Positions 9,384-17,942 of a stretch of DNA of 38,233 nucleotides are shown in pieces; the first letter of the stretch is position 1; each line of letters starts with the position of its first letter. Below the pieces are notes generated by a model that was not told the DNA's origin, did no database searches, and saw only the letters and a list, made by a program, of their open reading frames with translations. The DNA is from Deltaproteobacteria bacterium (lineage in GTDB: Bacteria > Desulfobacterota > Binatia > HRBIN30), in the NCBI GenBank assembly GCA_017860575.1, contig JAGDMS010000005.1, forward strand, positions 1-38,233, in the 5' to 3' direction. The translations under genes and the position numbers were made by a program.

Positions 9384-11615
9384 ATGGGCGAGAGGCGTCT
9401 CCTAGCAGCGGCGTTGGCATTGAACGCCATTTTGAGCGCCGATGCACGTGCCCAGGGTCAGCCCCGCCCGCTTTTCGAACAACAGGAAATCGCGATTTCC
9501 GCGGACGAAATGCGCTACGAGCAGCGTACCAACACCATGGTGGCGCACGGCGATGTTGTCATTACGCGGGGCGAGACAGTCTTGCGCGCCGACGAGGTCC
9601 GGCTCAATCGTTCGACCAATGAAGCGGATGCCAACGGGAATGTCCGGTTGACCGACCCCGAAGGCACGATTGTCGCCGATGCCTTGCGTCTGAATCTCGA
9701 CGAGGAAACCGGCCTCCTCCAACATGCGCACATCCAGTCGCGACGCATGCAGTATTCCCTTTCCGGCGCGCGCATGGAAAAGGGGCTCGGCCAGACGTAC
9801 CACATCGAGGACGGCCAGTTCACTACCTGCCATTGCACGGAAGAACCGCCAAGCTGGAGCATCGCCGGACGTGATCTGGACGTCACGGTCGGGGGCTACG
9901 GCAAGCTAACCGGGGGAACGTTCAAGGTGCTGGATGTCCCAGTTCTGTATCTCCCGCGCGCCATATTCCCGGTGCAACAGGAACGCCAGAGCGGCCTTTT
10001 GATCCCGCGCTTCGGGGTCTCCAACCGGCGTGGCTTCCAGATGCTTCTACCGGCGTACTGGGCGATCAGCAAGAGCCAGGATGCCACGTTGGGCCTCGAT
10101 GTGGAGACCAGCGCCCGGGCCGGCGTTGTTGGCGAGTACCGCTACGCGGTGAACCGCGAGACCAGCGGGTTGATCGACGCGTCGTACTTCAATGAATCCT
10201 TCCGGGGCGCCGGCCGCACAAGTGAATTCCAGGCAACCACCCCGGAGAACCGCTGGAGCGTGACAGCGGCGCACGTGCAGCCGCTTCTCGGTGCCAGCCA
10301 CCTTTACGCCGATGTCTTCCTCGTCGGTGACGACTTGTTCTTGCGCGACATCAACACCTATGCCTTCGAACACTCCCACGAGGTGGCCTTACGGACCCTC
10401 CCATTCACTCAGACCCACCTGGCTGCGGTTCAACTTTGGGATCGCCTCGCGCTCAAGTCCGAAGGCACGTACTACCAAGACCTGACAGGTTTTGACTCCT
10501 TCGCACTGCAGCGGGCACCCGATATCGACCTCTGGGGACAGGCGCTCCTCGGACCCACCGTTCTCGGAGAACTCTCCGCAAGTGCGGTCGACTTTCAGCG
10601 TGCTCGCAGCGTCGACGGTTTTCGCGTGGATCTCGAACCCGCCGCCGTGGTGCCACTGCCATTGGGGCGTCTCGGTTTCGGTTCCGTCCGGGCGGCGGTC
10701 CGCGAGACCGCGTACCATTTGACCGACAACGTGCTCTCGGACACCGGCCAAGAGCTCCGCACCAATCAATCGCGCGAGTTGTTCCAACTGCAGGCTGATC
10801 TGGGGACCTCAGTCAGTCGAATCTATCCCGTACACTCCTTCGGCCTCGACAAAATCAAGCACTTGCTCGAGCCCGCCGTGGAGTACCTTTACGTTCCAGC
10901 CGTTTCGCAAAACGACCTCCCCTTCTTCGACGGCATCGACCGCATCAATCAGCGCAATCTCATCTCGTACGGCATCGTCAATCGTATCCTCGGAAGGTTC
11001 ACCGGCCCGTCGACGAGCGACGCGGGCCCGGTAAATCCCCAATCACAGATACGAGAACTCGGCCGCCTCAGCATCAGGCAGAGCTTCGACATCAACCGTG
11101 AGATCAACCCGCTCCAACGTGGCAGGGCTGCGGACCACTTCTCAGACATCCAGATCGATGGCCGAGCCAATCCCAGCCGCGCGCTGTCCCTGCTCTTCCA
11201 CATGGACTACGACGCCGGCACCACCAACGTCTCCGCAGCGAATGTTGGCCTCTTCCTAGAGGATCCCCGCCCGAGGCAGCGGACGGCCAAACTAGAGACC
11301 TTCAACGTCCGGAGCAGCATCGGGGTCGTGTACCGCTACCAGACACAGAACCAGCTGCAAGAGGTCGATCCTCGGATCCTCCTGCGCATGACCGACTGGG
11401 CCGCGTTCTTCTACTCCAGCCGCTACGACGTCGTCGCCAACCGATTTCTCGACAACTACTTCGCTCTCCGGCTGCTCTCAACCTGCGACTGCTGGTCCTT
11501 TGATATCGGGGTCACCAATAAGACCAACCCCCAGGAGGTTGAGGTCCGCGCACAGCTCACCCTCGTAGGAATCGGCTCGACCAGCTCAAGCCCACGCAGC
11601 CCGGCAACCCCTTGA
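9384..11615 (+). CDS. lptD: LPS-assembly outer-membrane protein LptD
   Basis: Outer-membrane barrel that, with the lipoprotein LptE, inserts lipopolysaccharide into the outer leaflet. The 743-residue precursor has a signal peptide (about residues 1-23, ending ADARA). It then has an N-terminal OstA/LptA-like beta-jellyroll (about 30-150, with ISADEMRYEQ and VRLNRSTNEADANGNV) and a large beta-barrel. Cysteines are Cys149 and Cys151 (TCHC) after the jellyroll and Cys701 and Cys703 (CDCW) near the C-terminus. This mirrors the two interdomain disulfides known from E. coli LptD, but each pair is spaced C-x-C. It ends the trp-folC run. No clear terminator follows, only a short GGCCC/GGGCC stem with no T-run. 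Confidence 0.92.
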   Translation: MGERRLLAAALALNAILSADARAQGQPRPLFEQQEIAISADEMRYEQRTNTMVAHGDVVITRGETVLRADEVRLNRSTNEADANGNVRLTDPEGTIVADALRLNLDEETGLLQHAHIQSRRMQYSLSGARMEKGLGQTYHIEDGQFTTCHCTEEPPSWSIAGRDLDVTVGGYGKLTGGTFKVLDVPVLYLPRAIFPVQQERQSGLLIPRFGVSNRRGFQMLLPAYWAISKSQDATLGLDVETSARAGVVGEYRYAVNRETSGLIDASYFNESFRGAGRTSEFQATTPENRWSVTAAHVQPLLGASHLYADVFLVGDDLFLRDINTYAFEHSHEVALRTLPFTQTHLAAVQLWDRLALKSEGTYYQDLTGFDSFALQRAPDIDLWGQALLGPTVLGELSASAVDFQRARSVDGFRVDLEPAAVVPLPLGRLGFGSVRAAVRETAYHLTDNVLSDTGQELRTNQSRELFQLQADLGTSVSRIYPVHSFGLDKIKHLLEPAVEYLYVPAVSQNDLPFFDGIDRINQRNLISYGIVNRILGRFTGPSTSDAGPVNPQSQIRELGRLSIRQSFDINREINPLQRGRAADHFSDIQIDGRANPSRALSLLFHMDYDAGTTNVSAANVGLFLEDPRPRQRTAKLETFNVRSSIGVVYRYQTQNQLQEVDPRILLRMTDWAAFFYSSRYDVVANRFLDNYFALRLLSTCDCWSFDIGVTNKTNPQEVEVRAQLTLVGIGSTSSSPRSPATP

Positions 11616-11936
11616 TGCCGGACGCTTGATCGGCCCCACAAGGGCCTCGCTGTAGACCCTTCCTCCCTGCGCCCCTTCAGTCGTCCAGTGGCATCCACCC
11701 GCCGCTGCTCACCACCCCCAATCGCGAGGCCATAGACCATCCCAATCCTGTCGCTCAAGCCGCGCTGTCGGACACAACCCCGAGCCTTCCCCTACCGGGA
11801 CCCCATCAGCCATGAGAGAGAGTCGACCTCCTAGGCTCCGGAACACATGCGATCAACCGTAAGTGCCATGCGCCGCTCTGACTTAGTCTCCCTGCGTGCG
11901 TTCATGAATCTCGGGCCTCAACCGGCCACCAAGGAT
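11616..11936. other. Gene-poor spacer between lptD and the secreted-protein pair
   Basis: About 320 bases without a convincing gene between the plus-strand lptD and the minus-strand pair. Open frames here are short, lack ribosome-binding sites and either run back into lptD antisense or cross the terminator. A weak stem (GGCCC, 11632-11636, with GGGCC, 11642-11646) lies 16 bases after the lptD stop but has no T-run. I see no repeats, tRNA or promoter I would defend. Confidence 0.6.
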
Positions 11937-11969
11937 AAAAAAAGGGCAGGAGCGGAGCTCCTGCCCTTT
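11937..11969 (-). terminator. Intrinsic terminator of the secreted-protein pair
   Basis: Perfect 13-bp stem (11941-11953 pairing with 11957-11969) and a 3-base loop, followed on the minus strand by seven T residues (complement of 11937-11943). It lies 24 bases past the stop codon of the minus-strand gene ending at 11994. The A-run lies on only one side, so it should act on minus-strand transcription only. Confidence 0.93.
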
Positions 11970-11993
11970 CGTAGAACCAAACGATCGGAGCGG

Positions 11994-13298
11994 CTACTGA
12001 CCGGGAACCACTCCTGGGTAAATGGTCAGCGTGTCGCCCACACCGGTGCCCGGAACGAAATACGTGTTGGCCGCGGAGGAGCACACGCCATTCGGACACA
12101 ACGCCCCACCAGTGAAGAACGCCTCAGACACTGCAAGGACCCTCCTGTCTGAGGTCGCGCTGGCAACCGGCCGTATCCTCGTCTGACCAGTCATCGTGCC
12201 CTGAACATTTGCATTGAAGATTGAGTAGTAGTTGTTGCTCTGCACGTTGCCGGGGCGCGTATCGATATCGGACAGCTGCACTTCCTTGAAGCAGCTGAAC
12301 GACGTCGACGTGGAGAACCGCTGTTCGAATTCATTGTATACCAGGAACTGCAGGGTCGCACTCCTTGGGGTCTGGGTCGCCAGATCTTCTGAGCACGGAA
12401 CCACGGTCAGATCGGTAACCACATTGCCAACCGGAGCAGGGGCTCCTCCCCAGTGTGTGATCACCGGGGCATTGTCGAACATATGGTCGAGTATCACGAC
12501 CTTCGGGCAGCCGTTGTATTGCGGCGTTGCCCCGCCGATGCTCAACACGGGGTTGCCGTTCGCATCCGTCGGAGCCGGGAAGTTTGCTGTCGCTTGCAAC
12601 CCGATGCCGTTGTACTTACGGGCGTCGACAATGGAGGTGCTGGGGATGTGGCGCACAATCGTAGCCTCGCCCTTGAGGTCGCCCCCAAAGTTGTTCGCCG
12701 GGTCGAGGCCGGACGTCGGTGCACCGCTCACAGGATCCACCTGCACGCACTTGATTTCGCCGACCCAGGGATCGGTCTGCGAGTTGGCGACGTAGGACGT
12801 ACCGTTCGAACCGGTACAGCCTGGCCCTTGCCCCCGCACTCCGCAGGGCAGGCCAGACAATCCCTCGCTGGCCCTCCACGAAATCGGCTGACGCTTGGTG
12901 AGTAGAAGGGGAAAGTCGTTCTCTACCACCTTGGGCGTGCAGGGCGTCAAGCAGCTTGCACCCGTTGCGCAACCGCCCTGTCCCTCCGGCCGGCCCTCGG
13001 CAGCAGCCTCGGCCGTACAAGCAACGCCGCTATTGCTGCAGCGCGAGGTCGTATCGATGATGAAGCAGTGTGCCGCCACCACCGAATTCGAGGTGTTCGT
13101 CAATTGCACTTCAGTGTCCGTTGGAACGCCGAACAACGTTCCGCTGGTGTCCACAACAATCTTGGGAAAAATCAGGACTGCCCCGGGCTTGTCAGAGGCG
13201 ACGTCAGCCTGTACCACTCTGCCCGCGCCCGCAAGCACCAGCAGCCCGACGGCTCCAAGGAGCATCGCCCGCCGCAAATTCCCCGTCATCGTGCTCAT
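11994..13298 (-). CDS. Secreted cysteine-rich protein of unrecognised family (paralog A)
   Basis: A 434-residue protein whose function I do not recognise. The start is set at 13298 (ATG) because an AGGAG lies seven bases upstream and a typical signal peptide follows (residues 1-31, ending VVQA before Asp32); a longer frame adds 13 residues without support. The mature part is rich in predicted beta strand and has 14 cysteines (an even number, suggesting disulfides in the periplasm or outside). It aligns by eye over its whole length with the next upstream gene: NTSNS, then Cys78-Phe, KCVQVD, a CPK/LDHM box, VPCSEDL, and YNEFEQ with STST. Compared with paralog B it carries an extra Cys-rich stretch at about residues 84-122 and a second at 150-165. 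It is second in a two-gene operon and ends at a strong terminator. Surface or matrix display is inference. Confidence 0.8.
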   Translation of the reverse strand: MSTMTGNLRRAMLLGAVGLLVLAGAGRVVQADVASDKPGAVLIFPKIVVDTSGTLFGVPTDTEVQLTNTSNSVVAAHCFIIDTTSRCSNSGVACTAEAAAEGRPEGQGGCATGASCLTPCTPKVVENDFPLLLTKRQPISWRASEGLSGLPCGVRGQGPGCTGSNGTSYVANSQTDPWVGEIKCVQVDPVSGAPTSGLDPANNFGGDLKGEATIVRHIPSTSIVDARKYNGIGLQATANFPAPTDANGNPVLSIGGATPQYNGCPKVVILDHMFDNAPVITHWGGAPAPVGNVVTDLTVVPCSEDLATQTPRSATLQFLVYNEFEQRFSTSTSFSCFKEVQLSDIDTRPGNVQSNNYYSIFNANVQGTMTGQTRIRPVASATSDRRVLAVSEAFFTGGALCPNGVCSSAANTYFVPGTGVGDTLTIYPGVVPGQ

Positions 13299-13344
13299 CA
13301 CGTTCTCTCCTTTCCTCACCGCCAACAGGTCGCTCACTCTGGCC

Positions 13345-14436
13345 TCAGAACGGCAATGGTATGATCAGGTGATCGGCCTTGCCGGTACGTGGATCGCCGT
13401 TGCCGTTTGTGGCTGCGTCGAAGCGGTTGCCTTCAGTCTGCAGGTTGAATGCCGCCGCCCCGGCACCAGCGCGGAACTCTTCCGCGAGCCCGACAACGGC
13501 ACCGTTGCCGTCCGCCGGAGTGATTCTGGTGTAGGCACTGGCCGTTCCAAGCGCACTGTAGGTGAAGGGGTTATTCGGCCCCAGCACGCCGATCTGGCCA
13601 AGTGTCGTGTTCAGATAGCAGTTGACGGTCGTGCTCGTGCTGAGGTGCTGCTCAAATTCGTTGTAGATCGAGAACTGCACAATGACTGATTTTGGAATCT
13701 GGTTCTCCAAATCTTCGCTACAAGGCACCAGGGTCAACTCGGTGTTGATTGGCAGACCGGAGATTGGGTCGTTAGCTGGTGCGGCGGTTGAATTCTCCGC
13801 CATGTGATTCAGCAACAGCGTGTCGGGGCAGGCACTGTACATTCCACCCCGGTTGGTCGGCGTCAGGTCGTACACGAGGTCTCCAAGACCGGTGCTGTTG
13901 GGATCGGCCGCGTTCATGTCCGTGTTCCCCTGGAAAGACAGCGCGTTGTACTCGCTGACGTCGCCGGTGATGCTCCGCAGCACCGCGTCGCCCTTGAGGG
14001 CGTTGCCACGAAGCGGCGCGCCAGACAAATCAACCTGCACGCACTTCACCTCACCCACGAACCCGAGCGGCGCTGGCGGGACCGCCCCCGTGAGGAAACC
14101 GCCGTCACTGTACATGCGGCCACCGCTGGCAGTCCAATGCGTGGGATGCTGCTTCGTCAGGAAGAACTCAAAATCCGTTTCGCTGCAGTTTTGCCGCGGC
14201 GCACCGTTGACGTAAAAGCATTTCACGCGCACCATCGAATTGCTGGTGTTCGCAATCCGAATAATCGTATCGCGGGTTCCGTCCCAGATCACCTTGGGAT
14301 AAACCAGGACCGACCCACTTCTTTCTGTGGAGAGGTCAGTCGCATAGTCTGCGGAGGCCGCACCCGCAAAGGGTAGCAGTGCCATCGTCGCTATGCCCAA
14401 CGTCCACAAAGCCCGAACCGACTTTACCATACGCAT
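13345..14436 (-). CDS. Secreted protein of unrecognised family (paralog B)
   Basis: A 363-residue protein, the shorter and upstream member of the tandem pair; function not recognised. The start is set at 14436 (ATG), with AGGAG seven bases upstream (complement of 14444-14448). The signal peptide covers residues 1-29 and ends ASA before Asp30; the longer frame from 14514 has an untypical charged extension. Six cysteines (73, 84, 132, 203, 239, 273), five of them clearly matched in paralog A. Shared blocks: GSVLVYPKV against GAVLIFPKI, IANTSNS against LTNTSNS, FFLTKQHPTHW against LLLTKRQPISW, VKCVQVD, LVPCSEDL and IYNEFEQ. The IANTSNSMVRVKCF stretch resembles an Ig-like beta strand pair common in exported proteins. 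It is 46 bases from paralog A and shares its promoter. Confidence 0.8.
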   Translation of the reverse strand: MRMVKSVRALWTLGIATMALLPFAGAASADYATDLSTERSGSVLVYPKVIWDGTRDTIIRIANTSNSMVRVKCFYVNGAPRQNCSETDFEFFLTKQHPTHWTASGGRMYSDGGFLTGAVPPAPLGFVGEVKCVQVDLSGAPLRGNALKGDAVLRSITGDVSEYNALSFQGNTDMNAADPNSTGLGDLVYDLTPTNRGGMYSACPDTLLLNHMAENSTAAPANDPISGLPINTELTLVPCSEDLENQIPKSVIVQFSIYNEFEQHLSTSTTVNCYLNTTLGQIGVLGPNNPFTYSALGTASAYTRITPADGNGAVVGLAEEFRAGAGAAAFNLQTEGNRFDAATNGNGDPRTGKADHLIIPLPF

Positions 14437-14563
14437 TCGCTTTCTCCTTTCCCTGCCGGAGAAATCACCTCTACTGACACGTCCTTCGAGCTTGCGCTCG
14501 CCTATACCTCGCACCTAGACCTCCCCGTTCCGGCACCAACGAGCCGGGCTAGAAAGCTCGTTT

Positions 14564-14592
14564 CTGATACTGCAACTCCCACCTCTTGTCAA
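14564..14592 (-). promoter_or_regulatory. Sigma-70-type promoter for the secreted-protein pair
   Basis: On the minus strand TTGACA (complement of 14587-14592), a 17-base spacer, then TATCAG (complement of 14564-14569). This is the best housekeeping-type promoter I found in the window. Transcription would start near 14556, leaving a leader of about 120 bases before the ATG at 14436. The leader contains a short hairpin (CGAGC/GCTCG, 14487-14500) and an AGGAG ribosome-binding site. Confidence 0.7.
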
Positions 14593-14774
14593 GCGAAAAG
14601 CCCGATTTTTGCCGGAATCTCGCATTATGGTGACCGGGCCGCCCGCCCGGGTCGGGGCGGCGGCAGTTGCTTGACGGGGCAAGGGCGCTCTGGTAAGCAC
14701 CCCCAACGCTCTTTCCACACCCCTTGAATAAGCACTTTCCGGACACGTCACAGCTTGGCTGAGGAGGAGGTTTG

Positions 14775-16088
14775 ATGAAGCTGTTCTGGAGTAGAGTCAC
14801 ATTGTTTCTTACCGCCACCACGGTAGTCACCGGCTGCCAAGGACTTCGTCAGGAGAGTACGCTATCCGCGAAGCAAAGTACAGGGGCGGCGCCGGTGCGT
14901 TACAGCCCCGCCCGCGACGGCTTGCCCACGGCACGGATCTGGAAGAGCCAGATTGCCTTCGGCGACATCAATGGGGACGGCTTCGCCGATATCGGCGCCG
15001 TCTCCCGACTGGCCGACGGCCCGTGGATCTGGAAGGGCGACGGCAAGGGGCACTGGACAGACGCCTCCGCCGGCTTGCCACGCGAAAGCTTTTGCGGTGG
15101 TGGAATGAAGTTCGGCGATGTCAATCGGGACGGCAAGATGGACGTCGCCATTGCCGATCACTGTCGCGGGGTCTTCGTCTTCCTGGGTGACGGCGACGGC
15201 CACTGGACGAACGCGTCGGGTGGCCTGCCGACGACCGGATCAGAGGACGTAGCGCTCGGCGACTTCAACCATGACGGGTGCCTCGATGTGGTGGCTGTTG
15301 CCGCGGGCGAAGAAGGGATCCGCGCGTACGAAGGGAACTGCAAGGGCGTATGGAAGGAGCACTCGACCGGTCTGCCGCAATCGGAATGGGGCAATGCGCT
15401 CAAGGCAGCCGACGTTGATGGCGACGGTAACGTCGACATCATCGCCGCGTACTCGGCCGGCCCGCGCGTGTATCTGGGCGACGGCAAAGGGAATTGGCGC
15501 GAAGCCTCCGAGGGGCTTCCGGCGCCTGAAATCCACGGCCTCTACTGGGGTGTCGATGTCGGCGACGTGAACGGCGACGGCAAGCTCGACATCGTGTCTG
15601 GAGCGGCCATCCCCGGCGTGGAGGTGTTCATCCAGGAACCGGGACCGAAGTGGCGCAAAGCCGTTGAGGGCATCGTCCCGATGAACGCGCTGGGTGTGGC
15701 CTTCGGCGACCTCAACAACGACGGCAAGTTGGATCTCGTTGCGGTGGGCAAGACGAATCTCGAGGAGATTGGCGGCGTCTACGGCGTGTTCCCGTTCCTC
15801 GGCGACGGCACGGGCAACTGGAAACTAGTGGGCAACACCGGCCTGCCGACCACCGGTAAAGAGCGGACTTGGGGAGTGGGCTTGGCCGACATCGACAAGG
15901 ACGGCGTGCTCGACATCGGCGTCGCTTTCGGGGACGTCCTGTCGCCAACATGGCGCTCTGGCGCCGCGAAGCCCGGCGAAACCGAAAAGGACAAAGCCCA
16001 GGCGGCAGCGGAACAGAAGATGCGCGGTCCGGAGCGTGGCATGTTCGGTTCAATTGAGGTCTGGCGCGGCCAACTCGTCGGCAAGTAA
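14775..16088 (+). CDS. FG-GAP/VCBS-repeat lipoprotein, seven repeats
   Basis: A 437-residue predicted lipoprotein: a hydrophobic signal ending VVTGC with the lipid-bearing Cys21, then seven FG-GAP/VCBS-type repeats. The calcium-binding D-x-N/D-x-D-G loops begin at Asp64, 115, 163, 213, 263, 312 and 372. A GDG-x-G-x-W turn (for example FLGDGTGNW) lies between most of them. Seven repeats fit a complete seven-bladed beta-propeller. The C-terminal 45 residues are charged and outside the repeats. Such propellers bind calcium and usually mediate surface contacts; the ligand cannot be told. The start is ATG 14775 after GAGGAGGAGG (14761-14770); a TTG three bases earlier is less likely. It is divergent from the secreted pair and monocistronic, closed by its own terminator. 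The 14437-14774 spacer otherwise holds the minus-strand promoter but no clear plus-strand promoter. Confidence 0.85.
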   Translation: MKLFWSRVTLFLTATTVVTGCQGLRQESTLSAKQSTGAAPVRYSPARDGLPTARIWKSQIAFGDINGDGFADIGAVSRLADGPWIWKGDGKGHWTDASAGLPRESFCGGGMKFGDVNRDGKMDVAIADHCRGVFVFLGDGDGHWTNASGGLPTTGSEDVALGDFNHDGCLDVVAVAAGEEGIRAYEGNCKGVWKEHSTGLPQSEWGNALKAADVDGDGNVDIIAAYSAGPRVYLGDGKGNWREASEGLPAPEIHGLYWGVDVGDVNGDGKLDIVSGAAIPGVEVFIQEPGPKWRKAVEGIVPMNALGVAFGDLNNDGKLDLVAVGKTNLEEIGGVYGVFPFLGDGTGNWKLVGNTGLPTTGKERTWGVGLADIDKDGVLDIGVAFGDVLSPTWRSGAAKPGETEKDKAQAAAEQKMRGPERGMFGSIEVWRGQLVGK

Positions 16089-16111
16089 TATCGTTTCGGA
16101 ACGAACACCGA

Positions 16112-16155
16112 CAAAAAGGCGGAGGGATGCTGCGGTTCCTCCGCCTTTTTGTTTT
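16112..16155 (+). terminator. Intrinsic terminator, probably bidirectional
   Basis: Perfect stem of 14 bp (16112-16125 with 16138-16151) around a 12-base loop. Five A residues precede the GC-rich part and five T residues, then GTTTT, follow it, so it could work on both strands. It lies 24 bases after the FG-GAP lipoprotein stop. Confidence 0.9.
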
Positions 16156-16190
16156 CTGCGCGCCGATTGCATCCGCGGTGCGAAGTGGGA

Positions 16191-17942
16191 ATGATGCGTC
16201 CCATGCGCCGCCTGTTGGGGTACCTCCTGCGTTATCGGTGGCGCTACAGTGCTGGCGCCGCGTGCCTGCTGCTCACGGCAAGTCTCGCCATGGCCGTGCC
16301 GTATCTGCTCAAGCGCGCCATCGACGCCGTCGGCCACGGAGCAGCAGCAGGACAGGTCACGACGTACGCTTGCTGGATCGTCCTCATCGCCATCGTCCAA
16401 GCCGTGGCACGCACCTGTTCACGCGCGCTGATCTTCAACGTCGGGCGTGACGTCGAGTACGATCTACGCAACGACCTCTTTGCCCACCTGCAGCGACTGC
16501 CGGTCGCCTACTACCAGGAGCAGCAGACCGGGGACTTGATGTCACGCCTGATCAACGACGTGACCGCCGTCCGCATGCTGCTGGGCCCCGGCATGCTGAA
16601 TTTCATTAATACCCCCGTCTACTACGCTTACGGGATCGCCATCATGTTCGCGCTGGACGCACGGCTGACGCTCGCCGCGCTGCTCCCCTACCCGCTCTTG
16701 CTGGTCGTCGCCCGGGGATTCGGCCGTCGCCTCATGGAGCACACGCTGCGCGTACAGCAGGGCCTGGCCGACATGAGCAGCCGCGTCCAAGAAAACCTGA
16801 GCGGCATGCACGTGGTCCGAGCGTACGCCGCCGAAGTGCGCGAGACCGCGGCGTTCGCAGCGCTGAACGAACGCTTCAAAGACGACAGCATGCGACTGGC
16901 ACGCGTGCGCGGGCAAATGATGCCGGTCATGAAAACGGCCGCGAGTCTGGGCACGTTGGTGGTGCTGTGGTACGGCGGCGTTGGGGTCATTCACGGCCGC
17001 CTCAGCCTTGGCGATTTGGTGGCGTTCATTGCCTATCTGAACCTGCTGGCCTGGCCTACCATGGCGTTGGGTTGGATGCTGTCGATCCTCCAACGGGGGC
17101 GCGCTGCAATGAGCCGCCTCGAACACATTTTCGCCGCGCCGCCCAGCATCGCCGATGTGTCGGAACCCCTCGCGCTGCCGGCGGTGCACGGGCGCGTCGA
17201 GTTCCGGGATGTCGATTTCGCCTATCGCACCTCGGACAACGGGCATCAGGTACTCGATCGGATCTCACTCCGGGTCGAGCCTGGGCAAATGCTCGCGCTG
17301 GTGGGCCGCACCGGCGCGGGGAAAAGCACCATCGCCATGTTGCTTCCGCGGCTCTTTGACGTCGGCGGCGGGCGGATCCTGCTCGACGGACACGATATCC
17401 GCGCCTGGCCGCTGGCACAATTGCGGCGTAGCATCGGCTTCGTTCCGCAGGACCCCTTCCTGTTCTCGACGACCGTCCGGCAAAATATCAGCTTTGGGCG
17501 CGACGACGCCTCCGACGCCGACGTCTGGCAAGCCGCCGCGGCTGCCGGGGTGGCCGACGACATCGCGTCGTTTCCACGGCGCTACGACACGATTGTCGGC
17601 GAGCGCGGCATCACCCTCTCCGGCGGCCAGAAGCAGCGGCTGACCCTGGCACGCGCCATCCTCACCAACCCGCGGATTCTGGTCTTGGACGACGCCTTGT
17701 CGAGCGTGGACGTCCGCACCGAACGGACCATTCTGGCGGCACTGGAGGAGGTGATGCGGGACCGGACCAGCATCATCATTGCGCACCGCATCTCCACCAT
17801 CCAACGGGCGAACCTCATCGCCGTGATCGAGGACGGCCATATCGTCGAGTTGGGGGACCACGCGGCGCTGCTCGCGCGTGACGGCCTGTATGCGGCGCTC
17901 TTTCGGCAACAACATCTCGAGGAGGAGCTCGGCGAGTTATGA
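16191..17942 (+). CDS. ABC exporter half-transporter, first subunit (degenerate ATP site)
   Basis: A 583-residue half-transporter: six-helix exporter-type membrane domain (about residues 5-310), then an ATPase domain. Walker A is GRTGAGKST (372-380), signature LSGGQ (476-480), Walker B ILVLDD (496-501) and switch His532. Asp501 replaces the catalytic Glu, as in the degenerate-site subunit of heterodimeric exporters such as MdlA, CydC or TM287. The start is ATG 16191 (16194 and 16203 also possible); an extension from 16149 would run through the terminator. The stop overlaps the next gene (ATGA, 17939-17942), so the subunits are co-translated. The tail FRQQHLEEELGE resembles MdlA. Substrate (drug, lipid or peptide) cannot be told. 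Confidence 0.92.
   Translation: MMRPMRRLLGYLLRYRWRYSAGAACLLLTASLAMAVPYLLKRAIDAVGHGAAAGQVTTYACWIVLIAIVQAVARTCSRALIFNVGRDVEYDLRNDLFAHLQRLPVAYYQEQQTGDLMSRLINDVTAVRMLLGPGMLNFINTPVYYAYGIAIMFALDARLTLAALLPYPLLLVVARGFGRRLMEHTLRVQQGLADMSSRVQENLSGMHVVRAYAAEVRETAAFAALNERFKDDSMRLARVRGQMMPVMKTAASLGTLVVLWYGGVGVIHGRLSLGDLVAFIAYLNLLAWPTMALGWMLSILQRGRAAMSRLEHIFAAPPSIADVSEPLALPAVHGRVEFRDVDFAYRTSDNGHQVLDRISLRVEPGQMLALVGRTGAGKSTIAMLLPRLFDVGGGRILLDGHDIRAWPLAQLRRSIGFVPQDPFLFSTTVRQNISFGRDDASDADVWQAAAAAGVADDIASFPRRYDTIVGERGITLSGGQKQRLTLARAILTNPRILVLDDALSSVDVRTERTILAALEEVMRDRTSIIIAHRISTIQRANLIAVIEDGHIVELGDHAALLARDGLYAALFRQQHLEEELGEL

Noticed and set aside
11632-11646. Stem after lptD as a terminator
   Set aside because: Five-bp stem without a T-run; too weak to call.
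11456-11758. 100-residue minus-strand frame across the lptD end
   Set aside because: Mostly antisense to lptD, no start signal, no family.
14671-14699. TTGACG-17-TAAGCA as a promoter for the FG-GAP lipoprotein
   Set aside because: The -10 matches only two of six positions.
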